Shown: positions 11,985 through 23,819 of the stretch, piece by piece
How positions within the stretch are numbered: position 1 is the stretch's first letter
Layout: the number at the start of each line of letters is the position of its first letter
Notes under the pieces: generated by a model
What the model was told of the DNA's origin: nothing
The model's database searches: none
The model's input: the letters and a program-made list of their open reading frames with translations, nothing else
Program-made: the position numbers and the translations under genes
From: Anodontia alba
Lineage: Eukaryota; Mollusca; Bivalvia; Lucinida; Lucinidae
Reading direction: 5' to 3'
Length of the DNA stretch: 64,000 nt
Assembly: GCA_964016985.1 (NCBI GenBank)
Contig: OZ024826.1
Location: forward strand, 59,534,235 to 59,598,234

Positions 11985-12256
11985 TTCCTTCTAAATTTGA
12001 TATTTTAAGGATTTTCAAAAAACCTAAATTTTCTTGGTTCTCCTTCAATACTTATAAGATCACATGCAAAAGTATTTTTCTGATAAATTTCGGCCACAAA
12101 AATACTGTAGAATTGATCATCTTTTCCATCAGTAAAGAAAGAAAACCTCCAGTAAATCTCAAATGAAAACACCATGAAAAAGCTATGAAAATGACAGTCT
12201 CATATGTTACTCCCAAAAGACTGAGTTCCAAGGGAGAACACATATAGCAGTGAAGA

Positions 12257-12462
12257 TCATGATTTAGATTTGGATATTTGTTCCTCCACAGTGCTATCAC
12301 TGTCTGAATTCTCACTTTCAAAACCATCAGTAGAACTGGCATTATTATTTGTGTCCTGCTTCTTGCTGTCTTCAGATGCTTCGGTTGCGTTATCTTTCTT
12401 ATCCTTTAGAATTTCTCTTATTTGTGGTACATAGCCATGCTCATCTGGAAAAGCTTCTAAAC
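12257..12462 (-). CDS. DNAJA3: DNAJA3 candidate distal alternative last exon
   Basis: 206-nt coding part. Acceptor is CTGATTTCAG before 12462; stop TGA is at 12259-12257. With the open G of exon 28028-28125 it reads GLEAFPDEHGYVPQIREILK, then an acidic, Ser/Asn-rich stretch and VEEQISKSKS. It is phase-compatible with the same donor as the 14872 exon, so the two would be mutually exclusive last exons. Vertebrate DNAJA3 also has C-terminal isoforms, but I recognise no sequence match to this tail. A possible AATAAA lies at 11984-11979, about 275 nt past the stop. It could instead belong to an unrelated transcript; moderate confidence. Confidence 0.55.
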
Positions 12463-12619
12463 CTGAAATCAGTGTGTATATAATTGTCAGATGACACTGA
12501 AAAATATGTTACAGGGTTTTTGCCTTTAAAGAGGGCAATCTCATAAATTAAAACCTTTAATCATATGAAATTTGAATGCCTCCATTTATGGTAAATGTTC
12601 TAAAATTTCCAACATTTTA

Positions 12620-13519
12620 CAGTGAAACCTGCTGAATCAGCCACCTCTTTAAGAGCACCACCTGTGTAAAAGCGCCAGCTTTAAACATTCCCGATCAATT
12701 TCTCTATGATTTTGTTCTCTGTAAAAGCGCCACCTTTACATGAGCGCAATCGGCCAGTAAATTTATTCCCAAAAAGCAAATTGTCCTCCATATGACGGCC
12801 ACATATTACCTGTGAAAATTTAAATTGCCCATAATCATAGGCAATTAACTTCTAATGTCAACAGAAGCCAATTGTGTGTGCAAACATGTGAAATTACAGG
12901 TAAATACCCTGGGGATACCAATCTGTTGTCATTTGTCAACACACTCTCGCCAAATCTCATTGTGTCTCGCATAATCTTGTGTGTAAAGCTAAGATTTTTT
13001 TCTTTCTTTGAAATATTTTTACGCATTCTGGGGAAAGGATTTTCACACTGGTAAATAATTTAGCGATCTCTGTCAAAACTAATTTAGTAATGGTAGTTCA
13101 TAACTGAACATGTAAAGACCGCAAACAAACGTTGGGACAAACTTCTTGCGGAGCGAAACATTTGTTTTCTTGATAAAACGATCTCTTTATAACTTCAAAT
13201 CAGAGTGGATCAAAGGTGTTTGGAGCGATTCACCCCCATAATGTTTGGCCTTGATTGTTTTTTCCGTAAAAAATAATGGGGGAAAAAATGAAGTGTATTA
13301 AAATTGAAAGATGTTTCTTTTTTCTTTCAGCTGACATGAGTACCAAGTCCAAACTTTATTATCTCTAATTAATGTCCTAGATACCCGCCAGACTCTGGTG
13401 TGTTGACCTAGTTTTATTCCGTGGTGGCAATTTTGACTTACCTTGATAAGACAGCCACCTTTATATAACAACTAGTTTAGTCCACTCCCAAAGATGGCAC
13501 TCTAATAGAGGTTTGACTG
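12620..13519. mobile_element. TA-flanked element, CAGTGAAACCTG ends
   Basis: CAGTGAAACCTGCTGAATCA at the left and the inverse of CAGTCAAACCTCTATTAGAG at the right, TA on both sides. GCGCCACCTTTA-type motifs repeat within it. Lies about 160 bp upstream of the distal DNAJA3 last exon. Confidence 0.55.
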
Positions 13520-14300
13520 TATTCCATACGTAGCCTAAATGTTGCTTTTTATGTAGCTACTAGGTTTGTCCAATAAGTTCATGGACATGTTTGAAAACAT
13601 ACTATATTGGTTGTATCAATTTAAAACAATATAGTGCTGAAAAGTCCATTGACTTTACAGAAAAATGTCGTGAGAATTGGTCGACCAGGTTTAGCACTAC
13701 TCAGGGCTATAATAATGTGGGGTAAGCACCACGGATCACTGACTATTTTGTAGCATCACTAATGGGTTGGGAATCATCAATGAAGATCTACTGAAAAATC
13801 AACTATTTCATATTTTTCACATACAATATGTAAACTACTGTAAATGTTTTGGGGAATTTGTATGCCCATTGGCAATATTTCGTAGTTTTACACAATTTCC
13901 AGACTGGTATGTATGTTAAAATTACTGGAAACCTAACCGTATCTGGAGTATTCTTGAAATTTATTGTTTCAATTTTGAAAAAAAAAGAAAATTTTATAAC
14001 CAGTGCAAAAAGTGTATTTCATACAATATGTTAAGAAAAGCATATTTTGTTGAAATTTATAACGTTTTATGCTAGAGCACCAAATTAAGCTCAATGGAAT
14101 CTGATGATGTCATCATTTTACGCCATTCAGAAATATGCCTTGCTACCTTAAAGGTTCCATATTCCTCAAAAACAGACATATTTTATCCAAGAAAGGTTTA
14201 ATAAATTGATATATGGTATTAATACAATCATAAAATGTGGCACCAGACAACTGTAAAATTTCAGTTAGTCTCTCGTTTTTGAACTGAATCAAAAATGTAA
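13520..14300. other. intron sequence with a mariner-end relic
   Basis: AGGTTTGTCCAATAAGTTCA at about 13560 resembles a mariner end (compare the 23820 element), but no partner end or transposase was found nearby. Otherwise nothing. Confidence 0.4.
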
Positions 14301-14305
14301 TGAAT

Positions 14306-14452
14306 AGAGATTATTATATATGCAATTTTCATATCATACCCCATATCAACCCGAGACACCCATATCAGCCCGAGGGCCGAAGGCCCGAGGGCTGATATGG
14401 GTCGAGAGTTAATATGGGGTATGATATGAAAATTGCCATATCATAATCTATT
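14306..14452. repeat. foldback with GCCGAAGGC loop
   Basis: TATATGCAATTTTCATATCA with an approximate inverse at about 14420-14450; centre is CCCGAGGGCCGAAGGCCCGA. Related AT-rich sequence continues to about 14720. Confidence 0.6.
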
Positions 14453-14871
14453 TATCATACATTTTTCTTTCTGACAAGTTTGCCTATTTGATATCATATG
14501 CGGAGTCAAAGGCAAGTCCACCGAGTGCTCCGAATGTGGTGATATGGGTTTTTTTTGTCTGGGCAAAAATGCTGTATCATCCACATGACTTGGTGATATA
14601 GGTTTTTTGCCCGCGCAAAAAAGCCGTATCACCCATGTGACCCTTTATCATACCTTTTGTGCTTCACAAGAGTGATATGTGCTTGAAAGCCATGTTAGTA
14701 TCGCATATGCAAAAAGAACATATTTTCTAGTAAATGTATGATAATTTTTTTTTATCCTATCAATGAATTAATGTTGCCAACTCTAGAGCTCTTGTATAAA
14801 TCTGAGTTTTGAATGGATATTACAATAACACCAACCTGTTAACATTATAAATATCCTAGTATAGCCTATTG

Positions 14872-14978
14872 TCAACCAAAGAGTTTACGTTTAATTTTTC
14901 CAAAGAAAGATTCCTCATTATCTGACGCATCATCAGAAATAGTTTCCCCCATTGTCGCTTGCTTGCTTGTCTCACTCT
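14872..14978 (-). CDS. DNAJA3: DNAJA3 candidate proximal last exon
   Basis: 107-nt coding part with acceptor TTTCTGTTTCAG before 14978, ending at TGA (14874-14872). Joined to the open G of 28028-28125 it reads ESETSKQATMGETISDDASD then NEESFFGKIKRKLFG and stop. This tail resembles the vertebrate DNAJA3 long-isoform end, EDEEGFLSKLKKMFTS: an acidic run, an aromatic-rich core and a basic end. That is the best evidence that it is the conserved last exon. A 1.8 kb composite element (15007-16784) begins only about 29 bp upstream of the acceptor. On the minus strand I see no canonical AATAAA within the first few hundred bases after the stop; one occurs near 13960. Confidence 0.85.
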
Positions 14979-15006
14979 CTGAAACAGAAAGTGGACAGGT
15001 TTTATA

Positions 15007-16784
15007 ACAAGAGGCCCACGGGCCACGGTTCGCTCACCTGAGTGACATAGCCACTGCAGACATGCAGATGTTATGCAACATTTTTCCAATCCTATCATCG
15101 CAACTAATGAAAATATCATCATTTGAGCAGTTCTTAGTTTTGAAGAAGAATATATGGGCCTGACAGTCAATGGAGCACGATCATTTGAATAAACTATCTA
15201 TCACATTTCAACAGAAGGATCAATGTGAAATTTGGTGGAAATTGGCTAAGTGGTTTCTGAAGAATCATGATTTTATACATGTAAACAGCACAGTGGCAGG
15301 GAAATATTATAAATATAAACCAGATGATGGCCATCTTAGATTTCCAAGCAGAACAATTTCAACTACTGTTGATCTACAAGTCACTTCGATACTTTCAATA
15401 TAAATGTATATGGCCCATACAAATGGGGAAGCAAATTTGACCTTGGAGGTAAAAAGGTCAAATGTCAACATAGAACCATATTTTAGCAATTTTGGTAGAT
15501 CTCCTGTCCCCCATAATTTGTGCAAAGATTAGGACCCAGGGCTTATTTGGTTATGGAGAAGATTTTTAAAGGTTTTTCATATATGGGCATGGCAGCCATT
15601 TTGATCAATGGACCATACCCATTACAGCAATCTTACATTCTCCTGCCCACGGAGGCTCCGCATGAAATTTGAGCAACACTGGCCTGGAGGCTTCAGAGGA
15701 AAAGCCATTTGAAATTATCAACATTTTTCTATACAAATGTATGGTACCCATACAAATGCATACAGAAGCAAACTTGACCTCGCCGTAAAAAGGTTAAATG
15801 TCAATGTATGACAATTATTTTAGCAACTTTGGTAGACCGCCCGTTCAAGATGATACATGCAAAGATTCAGCCACAAGCCATCCTCGGTTTTGGAGAATAA
15901 GATTTTTAAATGTTTTTTCCCATACAAATGCATAAGGAGGCAAACTTGACCTTGCCTTAAAAAGGTCAAATGTCAATGTATGACCATTATTTTAGCAACT
16001 TTGGTAGACCTCCTGTCCCTGATGATTTATGCAAAGATTCAGCCCCAAAGCATCCTTGATTCTAGAGAAGAAGATTTTTAAAGGTTTTTACCATATATGG
16101 GCATGGCGGCCATCTTAGTCAACAAACCATGACCATTTTAGCAATCTTTTGTTCCCCACTATCTAAGGAGGCTCCATATGAAATTTGAGCAAAATTGGCC
16201 CAGAGGCTCCAGAGGAGGTTGTCTGAAATTCTGAACATTTTTCCCATACAAATGCATATGGAAGCAAAATTGACCTTATCGTAAAAAGGTCAAATGTCAA
16301 TGTACGACCATTATTTTAGCAATTTTGGTAGCCCTCTCGTTCCCGATGATTGTGCAAAGATTCAGCCATAAGGCATGCTCGGTTTTGGAGAAGATTTTTA
16401 AAAGGTTTTTCCCATACAAATACATAGGGAAGCAAACTTGACCTTGCCGTAAAAAGTACGACAATTCTTTTAGCAATTTTGGTAGACCTCCCGTCCCCGA
16501 TGATTCCTGCAAAGATTCAGCCCCAAGGCATTCTCTGTTCTGGAGAAGATTTTTAAAGGTTTTTACCATATATGGGGGTGGCGGCCATCTTGGTCAACGG
16601 ACCGCGACCATTTTAGCAATTTTTCGTTCCCCCACCCTAAGGAGGCTCCATATGAAATTTGAGCACAATTGGCTCAGCGGCTTCAGAGGAGAAGTTGTTT
16701 GAAAATGTTAACGGACGGACGGACGCACGGCGGACGAAAAGTGATCACAATAGCTCATCCTGAGCAGAGCTCAGGTGAGCTAAC
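15007..16784 (+). mobile_element. composite element CE2
   Basis: Starts ACAAGAGGCCCACGGGCC and a CGCTCACCTGAGTGAC box. The core has degenerate repeats with AAAAAGGTCAAATGTCAATGTA and CCATATATGGGCATGGCGGCC, then ACGGACGGACGGACGCACGG. The end is a short hairpin and CTCAGGTGAGCTAAC. The left end lies about 29 bp from the acceptor of the proximal DNAJA3 last exon. Confidence 0.8.
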
Positions 16785-16928
16785 AAGCCACTTACAACAG
16801 GTTAAACTATTAACAGCTTTTTAAGGGGAATGGACACACCTGGTACATTTCTGCCATTTTTTAACAAGGAAGACAACTTTTGTGACTTCCTGTGTGCTTT
16901 CCTGCACAACAACCCCCTTCTGAAAAAG

Positions 16929-16993
16929 ACTCTACTCTAAAAGGAAAGAGTTTGCTCCCAAAAGGGAGCTAATTCTTTCCTTTTAGAGTAGAC
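16929..16993. repeat. TCTACTCTAAAAGGAAAG foldback
   Basis: TCTACTCTAAAAGGAAAGAG and inverse around GCTCCCAAAAGGGAGC. A half copy (TTCTTTTAGAGTAGACCCCT) is at 56196. Confidence 0.65.
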
Positions 16994-17299
16994 CCCTTGA
17001 AGAAAGACAAAGAACAAATTTCATAGTTGCCTCCCTTGAAATTGTGTCAAGTCTCCATAAGGCGTATGGATACATCTGATAGAGAGTTGAAAGTTTTTGT
17101 CTCCCTTTCCAAAGGGATACTACTTCAACAGAAAAGAATTTGAACCCCCCTGAAATATGTATTTTTACTGAAAGGGGGCTATCCTGAAAAAATTCTTTCC
17201 CTTTACCCTTAAAAAAGCCAAGAAAACCTGCATCTGAACATGTCGTCTGTTCATGTCGTCTGTTGAATATTCTTGCAAACTTTTCAAACCTACTTTTGC

Positions 17300-17376
17300 A
17301 TACAGGCAAACAGTGTGGACCCTGATCAGATTGCTCCCAGAAGAGCAGTCTGATCTGGGTCCACACTGTTTGCAAA
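17300..17376. repeat. AAACAGTG foldback, copy at 17.3 kb
   Basis: GCAAACAGTGTGGACCCTGA and inverse around CTCCCAGAAGAGC. Flanking CATGTCGTCTG and CAGATGACAAAGCAGACGA suggest a larger ~190-bp element. Confidence 0.6.
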
Positions 17377-17929
17377 AATGACTTTTAAAATCACAAGCAG
17401 ATGACAAAGCAGACGAAAATTGTTGTGATTGGCAGTTTAAGGGAGTTGGCTCATTTAAGGAGGAAGGCAAATACTTTCAGACCTGGGGGTGTATCCATTC
17501 ACCTAAATATACTAGTCAGATTTGGATGATCAAATGCATCCTATTACAGGAGAATACTGTCTTTGGAGCATGTGCAAGCAGAGAAGGCACAGACCATCCT
17601 GAACAATTGTACAAAATATGTGCTTTTGCAGTTTCCCAAATGGCTAGAAGTGGTTTGGCATGCTAGATGCACACAAATAAACTTGTTGTGTAACCAAAGA
17701 TAGGTGTAATATAAATGCGATGGTTACATTAACACTGTCTTACAGTGCTTACACAGTAATGCAACCATTTCCCTGATTTGGCAGAGGCTATTGACATGGC
17801 AGCCAGGTCAATAAGAAGAGAGTGTACTGACTGTGCTGGACAGAGGCATGATCGCATGGTGCCTTATTGCTGAATAGGTATGTGAACTAAATGAAGTTAT
17901 GTAACCAAATATCAAAGGCCAGGGCCTTC

Positions 17930-20900
17930 TGGTTTCAGACAAAAAGATTTTTAAAGGTTTTCCCTATATAAGTATATATAAAACAAGATGGCAGCCATGG
18001 CAGCCATCTTGGATTTCCAATAGGGACGATTTTCGCTATGTTTGATTGTGGGCGAGACTCCTTAGTCACCCCGATGCTTCCTACCGTTTAAAGTCAATAA
18101 GCCTTTCGATTCAGGAGAAGAAGCAAAAAATAGATTTTCAAGATGGCCACCACGGCAGACATCTTGGTTTTCCGATCAGAAATATTTTAGCTATTTTTGA
18201 CCTATAAGTCAACCCAATGCTTCCTACCAAGTTTCGAGTCAAATGGCTTTTTCAGTTTAGAAGAACAAGGGAAAAACAGATTTTCAAGATGGCCGCGCGA
18301 CCATCTTGGATTTCCGATTGGGATGATTTTAGCTATTTTTGATCTACAAGTCATCCCAATGCTTCCTGCCAAGTTTTGAGTCAACTGGCCTTCCAGTTCA
18401 GACCAAGAAGCAACAAGAGCTGTCGTAGGATAGCGTAGCTCGCCTGCTGGGTACATTTTATATTGTAACATTTTTATCATTAAGAAAATCAAAATGAAAT
18501 AATCTATGAAATAATTTTCAAGTTATATGGCGAAATCATTCAACCATATAATATAGGTCACACTGACCTAGATGTATTTGTATGTAAATCATTTTGTCAC
18601 ATAGATATAATAATCCAGGTATGACAATTCTCCATGAAATAGTAATAAAAATAAAAGGCAAAATCACTGAAGCATGAAATATAGGTCATAATGACCTAGA
18701 TATAGTAAGTGGTCATTCATTGGGTCACATGGAACTAATATCCCAGGTGTGACATTTATCCAACAAATAGTATTCAAGATATAAGGCAAAATCACTGAAC
18801 CATGAAATATAGGTCACACCAACAGAGATATATTTTGATGTCAATAATCGGGTCACAAGGAACTAATATCCCAGGTGTGACATTTATCCAACAAATAGTA
18901 TTCAAGATATAAGGCAAAATCACTGAACCATGAAATATAGGTCACAATGACCTAGATATAGTAAGTGGTCACTCATTGGGTCACATGGAAGTAATATCCC
19001 AGGTGTGACATTTATCCAACAAATAGTATTCAAGATATAAGGCAAAATCACTGAACCATGAAATATAGGTCACAATGACCTAGATATAGTAAGTGGTCAT
19101 TCATTGGGTCACCTGGAACTAATATCCCAGGTGTGACATTTATCCAACAAATAGTATTCAAGATATAAGGCAAAATCACTGAACCATGAAATATAGGTCA
19201 CAATGACCTAGATATAGTAAGTGGTCATTCATTGGGTCACATGGAAGTAATATCCCAGGTGTGACATTTAACCAACAAATAGTATTCAAGATATAAGGCA
19301 AAATCACTGAACCATGAAATATAGGTCACAATGACCTAGACATAGTAAGTGGTCATTCATTGGGTCACATGGAAGTAATATCCCAGGTGTGACATTTATC
19401 CAACAATAGTATTCAAGATATAAGGCAAAATCACTGGACCGTGAAATCTAGGTGACCTGGACCGTAAAATGTAGGTCACCATGACCTTCACTCTCTTACA
19501 CTTAAACCGATGTCACATAGTTAGCTGATGTATAACCAGTTGTGTCTATAACCTGTAGGCATATAAGATTTTACAAATGTGTCCTAGATTTTGACCCCTA
19601 GCCCCACCCCAAGGCCCACCCTGAGGTATGAACCCAGGGGTATGTTCTTTTGGAATCTCAGAAGACTCATCCAGGTACCCAAATTCTAAATATGAATGCT
19701 CTATGAGGAGTGAAAGTCAAGATATAAGAATTTGAAAAACTTAAACACAGTATTACAAAGGTGTCCTAGATTCTGACCCCTAGCCCCACCCAGGGGCATG
19801 AACCCAGGGGTTTATTCTCTTGGAATCTCAGAAGACCCTCCAAGGTACCTAAGTTCCAAATCTGATGCCTCTGTGAGGAGTGACTGTTGAGATATAAGCA
19901 TTTGAAAAACTTTAACGCAGTGTGACGGGAACGGGAACGCAAACGCAAACGTGGACGACCGGGGTGACTACAATAGCTCTCCTTGTACTTCGTACAGGCG
20001 AGCTAAAAAATGGATTTTCAAGATGGTGGCCATCTTGGATTTCCGATAGGAGATGATTTTAGCTATTTTTCATCTGTAAGTCACCAAGTTTCGAGTCAAA
20101 TAGCTTTTACAGTTTAGGAGAAGAAGGGAAAAACAGATTTTCAAGATGGCTGCCAAGGCGGCCATCTTGGATTTCCAATTGGGATGATTTTAGCTATTTT
20201 GATCTACAAGTCATCCCAATGCTTCCTGCCAAGTTTTGAGTTAACTGGCCTTCCAGTTCAGAAGAAGAAGCAAAAAACTGATTTTCAAGATGGCCGCCAG
20301 GAGGGTTTCCGATAGAGACGATTTTAGCTATTTTTCATCTGTAGGTCACACCAATGCTTCCTACCAAGTTTGGGGTCAATTAACTTTTGGGTTTAGAAGA
20401 AGAGGCAAAAAATAGATATTCAAGATAAGATCGGCATGATTTTAGCTATTTTTGATCTAGAAGTCACCCCGATGCTTCCTACCTAGTTTGAAGTCAAATA
20501 GCCTTTCGGTTCAGAAGAAGCGAAAAATAGATTTTCAAGATGACTGCCATGGCGGCCATCTTGGATTTCCGATCGGCATGATTTTAGCTATTTTTGATCT
20601 ACAAGTCACCCCGATGCTTCCTACCTAGTTTAATGTCAATAAGCCTTTCGGTTCAGAAGAAGCGAAAAATATTCAAGATGACTGCCATGGCGGCCATCTT
20701 GGATTTCCGATCGGCATGATTTTAGCTATTTTTGATCTACAAGTCACCCCGCTGCTTCCTACCTAGTTTAAAGTCAATAAGCCTTTCGGTTTAGGAGAAG
20801 AAGTGAAAAATAGATTTTCAAGATGGCCGCCATGGCCATCTTGGATTTCCGATCGGAACGATTTTAGCTATTTTTGATCTATAAGTCACCCCAATGCTTC

Positions 20901-21130
20901 CTACCAAGTTTGGAGTAAATTGGCTTTTAAGTTTAGGAGAAGAAGAGAAAAATAGATTTTCAAGCTGGTGGCCATGGCGACCATGTTGGATTTCTGATCG
21001 GAACGATTTTAGCTATTTTTTATCTACAAGTCACCCCTATGCTTCCTACCTTGTTTAAAGTCAGTAAGCCTTTCGGTTCAGAAGAAGAAGGGAAAAATAG
21101 ATTTTCAAGATGGCCACGATAACATAACAC
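17930..21130 (+). repeat. ~150-bp tandem array with GCCATCTTGGATTTCC motif
   Basis: Degenerate units containing ATTTTCAAGATGGC(C)GCCATGGCGG, CCATCTTGGATTTCCGAT and TTTTAGCTATTTTTGATCTA. The middle of each unit is palindromic (AAGATGGC...GCCATCTT). Split by CE5a. No clear start or hairpin end was found, so it is probably the core of a truncated composite element. Confidence 0.7.
18413..20004 (+). mobile_element. composite element CE5a, ~128-bp minisatellite
   Basis: Starts ACAAGAGCTGTCGTAGGA and GTAGCTCGCCTGCTGGGTAC. The core has about six to seven units of about 128 bp (TCCCAGGTGTGACATTTATCC as marker), then unique sequence, a GGAACGCAAACGCAAACG tract and a hairpin TACTTCGTACAGGCGAGCT with an A tail. 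It is inserted in the 17930-21130 array at an A-run (GAAGCAAAAA in other units). A sister copy is at 31914-34086. Confidence 0.85.
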
Positions 21131-21259
21131 AAAAAGTTGAAACAAATGTTACACTAAATTGCTTCATGTTTGCGACTTTGATCTTTGGTCTGCACAGAAA
21201 TCATGTGCTGTGGGTAGTCCTCTGAAATGCAAGCTGCTTTTTGTGGAGAAATAAAAACA

Positions 21260-23779
21260 ACTAGAGCTGGTGTTTGTAACACTGCTTAGCCATGACAGTA
21301 ACAACAGTACAAATATATGATTTCAATGTTATTTTATCAAAGGGAAATAACTCTAAAATAGGAGATGATTGGGATAAGAAAAAAATACGGATCACCTATT
21401 TTTTCATGAGGAATCAAAACATGAAATTTCAAAACATTAGCATACATGGTTCTAAACTTATGCTATACCGGTACACAATAAAGCAACGACATTAAATGGC
21501 CCGAAATTGCGAAGGGCCATAACTCCAACACTTCATTTAATTGGTTAAAAATTTATTCAGGTGATCTCCTCCTCAATCCCAATCAGTATACCAAATATCA
21601 TGGCTCTAGCTTAAATACTTTTTGAGATATCTTGCTGAAAAAGTCAAAATGCCTAGAACTACAAAGGGCCATAACTACATCAATTTTTCATGGAATTCCC
21701 TAAAAAACAAACCAGGTAATCTCCACATCATCCCCAATCAGCATATAATATTTCAAGACCCTAGCTTAAGTGCTTTTCGAGAAATCTTGCTGACAAGGTC
21801 AAAATGAGCAGAACTGCAAAGGGCCGTAACTTTATCAATATTTTCATGGAATTCTCTCAAAATATAATCGGGTAATGTACACATCATTCCCACTCACTGT
21901 ATCGAATTTCAAGAACCCAGCTTAAATACTTTTCAAGATATCTTGCTCACAAGATTTAATTCTGATTTTTTTCAAAGGAGCATAACTTTAAATAAACATG
22001 CTAGACAAGAAACAAAATACGGGTCGGCTATTTTTTCATTGGGAACCCAAATATAAAATTTCAAAACCCTAGCGTGCAGGGTTCTTAAGATATGGCATGC
22101 ACAAAAAAAGCTTGATGAACGGACAAACAGTTGGATGGACAAATGAAGGCAAAATAATATGCCCCATCAATTTCATTCGAAACTGGGGGCATAATCAGGT
22201 CATCTACTCATCGCTACCAATCTATTCATCAAGTTTCAAGGCTCCAGCTTCAATAGTTTTTGAGATATTTTGTTCACAAGGGAAACATGCCCAAATTTAC
22301 AAAGGGCCATTACTTATGAAATATTTTTCAGAATTTACAAAAAAATTAATCAGGTCATCTACCCATCATTACCAATCAATTCACCAAGTTTCAAGTCTCT
22401 AGCTCTAATAGTTTTTGAGATATTTTGCTGACAAGATAAAAATGCCCAAAATAACAAAGGGCCATAACTCAAGAAGTATATTTCAAAATTTCTTCAAAAG
22501 TTAATCAGGTTGTCTACTCATCACTACCAGTCTATTCATCAAATGTCAAGGCTCTAGTTCCAACAGTTTTTGAGATATTTTGCTGACAAGGTAAAATTGC
22601 CCAAAATTACAAAGGGCCATAACTCATGAAGTATTTTTCATAATTTCTTCAAAAATTAATCAGGTCATCTACTCATCACTACAAATCCATTTACTAAGTT
22701 TCAAGGCTCTAGCTCTAACAGTTTTTGAGATATTTTGCTGACAAGATAAAAATGCCTAAAATTACAAAGGGGCATAACTCTAGAAGTATATTTCAAAATT
22801 TCTTCAAAAGTTTATCAGGTTGTCTACTCATCACTACCAGTCTATTCATTAAGTTTCAAGGCTCCAGCTTCAATAGTTTTTGAGATATTTTGCTGACAAG
22901 TTAAAAATGCCCTAAATTACAAAGGGCCATAACTCATGAAGTGTTTTTCAGAATTTCTTCAAAAGTTAATCAGGTCATCTACACATCACTACAAATCCAT
23001 TTACTAAGTTTCAAGGCTCAAGCTCTAACAGTTTTTGAGATATATTGCTGACAAGGTAAAAATGCCCAAAATTACAAAGGGCCATAACTCAAAAGGCATT
23101 TTTCAAAATTTCTTCAAAAGTTAATCAGGATGTCTACTCATTACTACCAGTCTATTCATGAAGTTTCAAGGCTCTAGCTCCAACGGCTTTTGAGATATTT
23201 TGCTGACAAGATAAAAATGCCCAAAATTACAAAGGGCCATAACTCATGAAGTATTTTTCAGAATTTCTTCAAAAGTTAATCAGGTCATCTACTCATCACT
23301 ACAAATCCATTTACTAAGTTTCAAGGCTCTAGCTCTAACAGTTTTTGAGATATTTTGCTGACAAGGTAAAATTGCCCAAAATTACAAAGGGCCATAACTC
23401 AAGAAGTATTTTTCAAAATTTCTTCAAAAGTTAATCAGGTTGTCTACTCATCGCTACCAGTCTATTCATCAAGTTTCAAGGCTCTAGCTTTAATAGTTTT
23501 TGAGATATTTTGCTGACAAGATTGCATCCATATTTTTTCAAAGGGCCATAACTCAGAAAAGGGGCATAATCCTGTCAAGAAAAAAAATATGTGTCAGCTA
23601 TTTTTTCATGAGGAATCCATATATGAAATTTCAAAACAGTAGCATTCACGGTTTTAAAGTTATGCTATGCATCAAAAAGCGTGACGAACGGACGGACGGA
23701 CGGACGGATGGACGGACGGACGGACGAACAACCCAGAAGCAATATGCACCTCCAACTTCTTTGAAGTTGGGGGCATAAT
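21260..23779 (+). mobile_element. composite element(s) CE7, ~155-bp tandem core
   Basis: Starts ACTAGAGCTGGTGTTTG after a foldback fragment. Core units of about 155 bp are marked by AAAGGGCCATAACTCATGAAG and CAAGGCTCTAGCTCTAACAG. It ends with a long GGACGGACGGAC tract and the hairpin CCAACTTCTTTGAAGTTGG followed by GGGCATAATA. A second, older end (ACTGGGGGCATAAT) occurs internally at about 22175-22190 and runs straight into mid-repeat sequence, so two elements appear fused. Confidence 0.7.
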
Positions 23780-23819
23780 AACAATCCTTTTTTGCAATAA
23801 GTATAAAGTGCCATATTTA

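Noticed and set aside
12052..12342. 96-residue minus frame overlapping the distal last exon
   Set aside because: It uses a different frame from the phase-correct DNAJA3 continuation and has no features.
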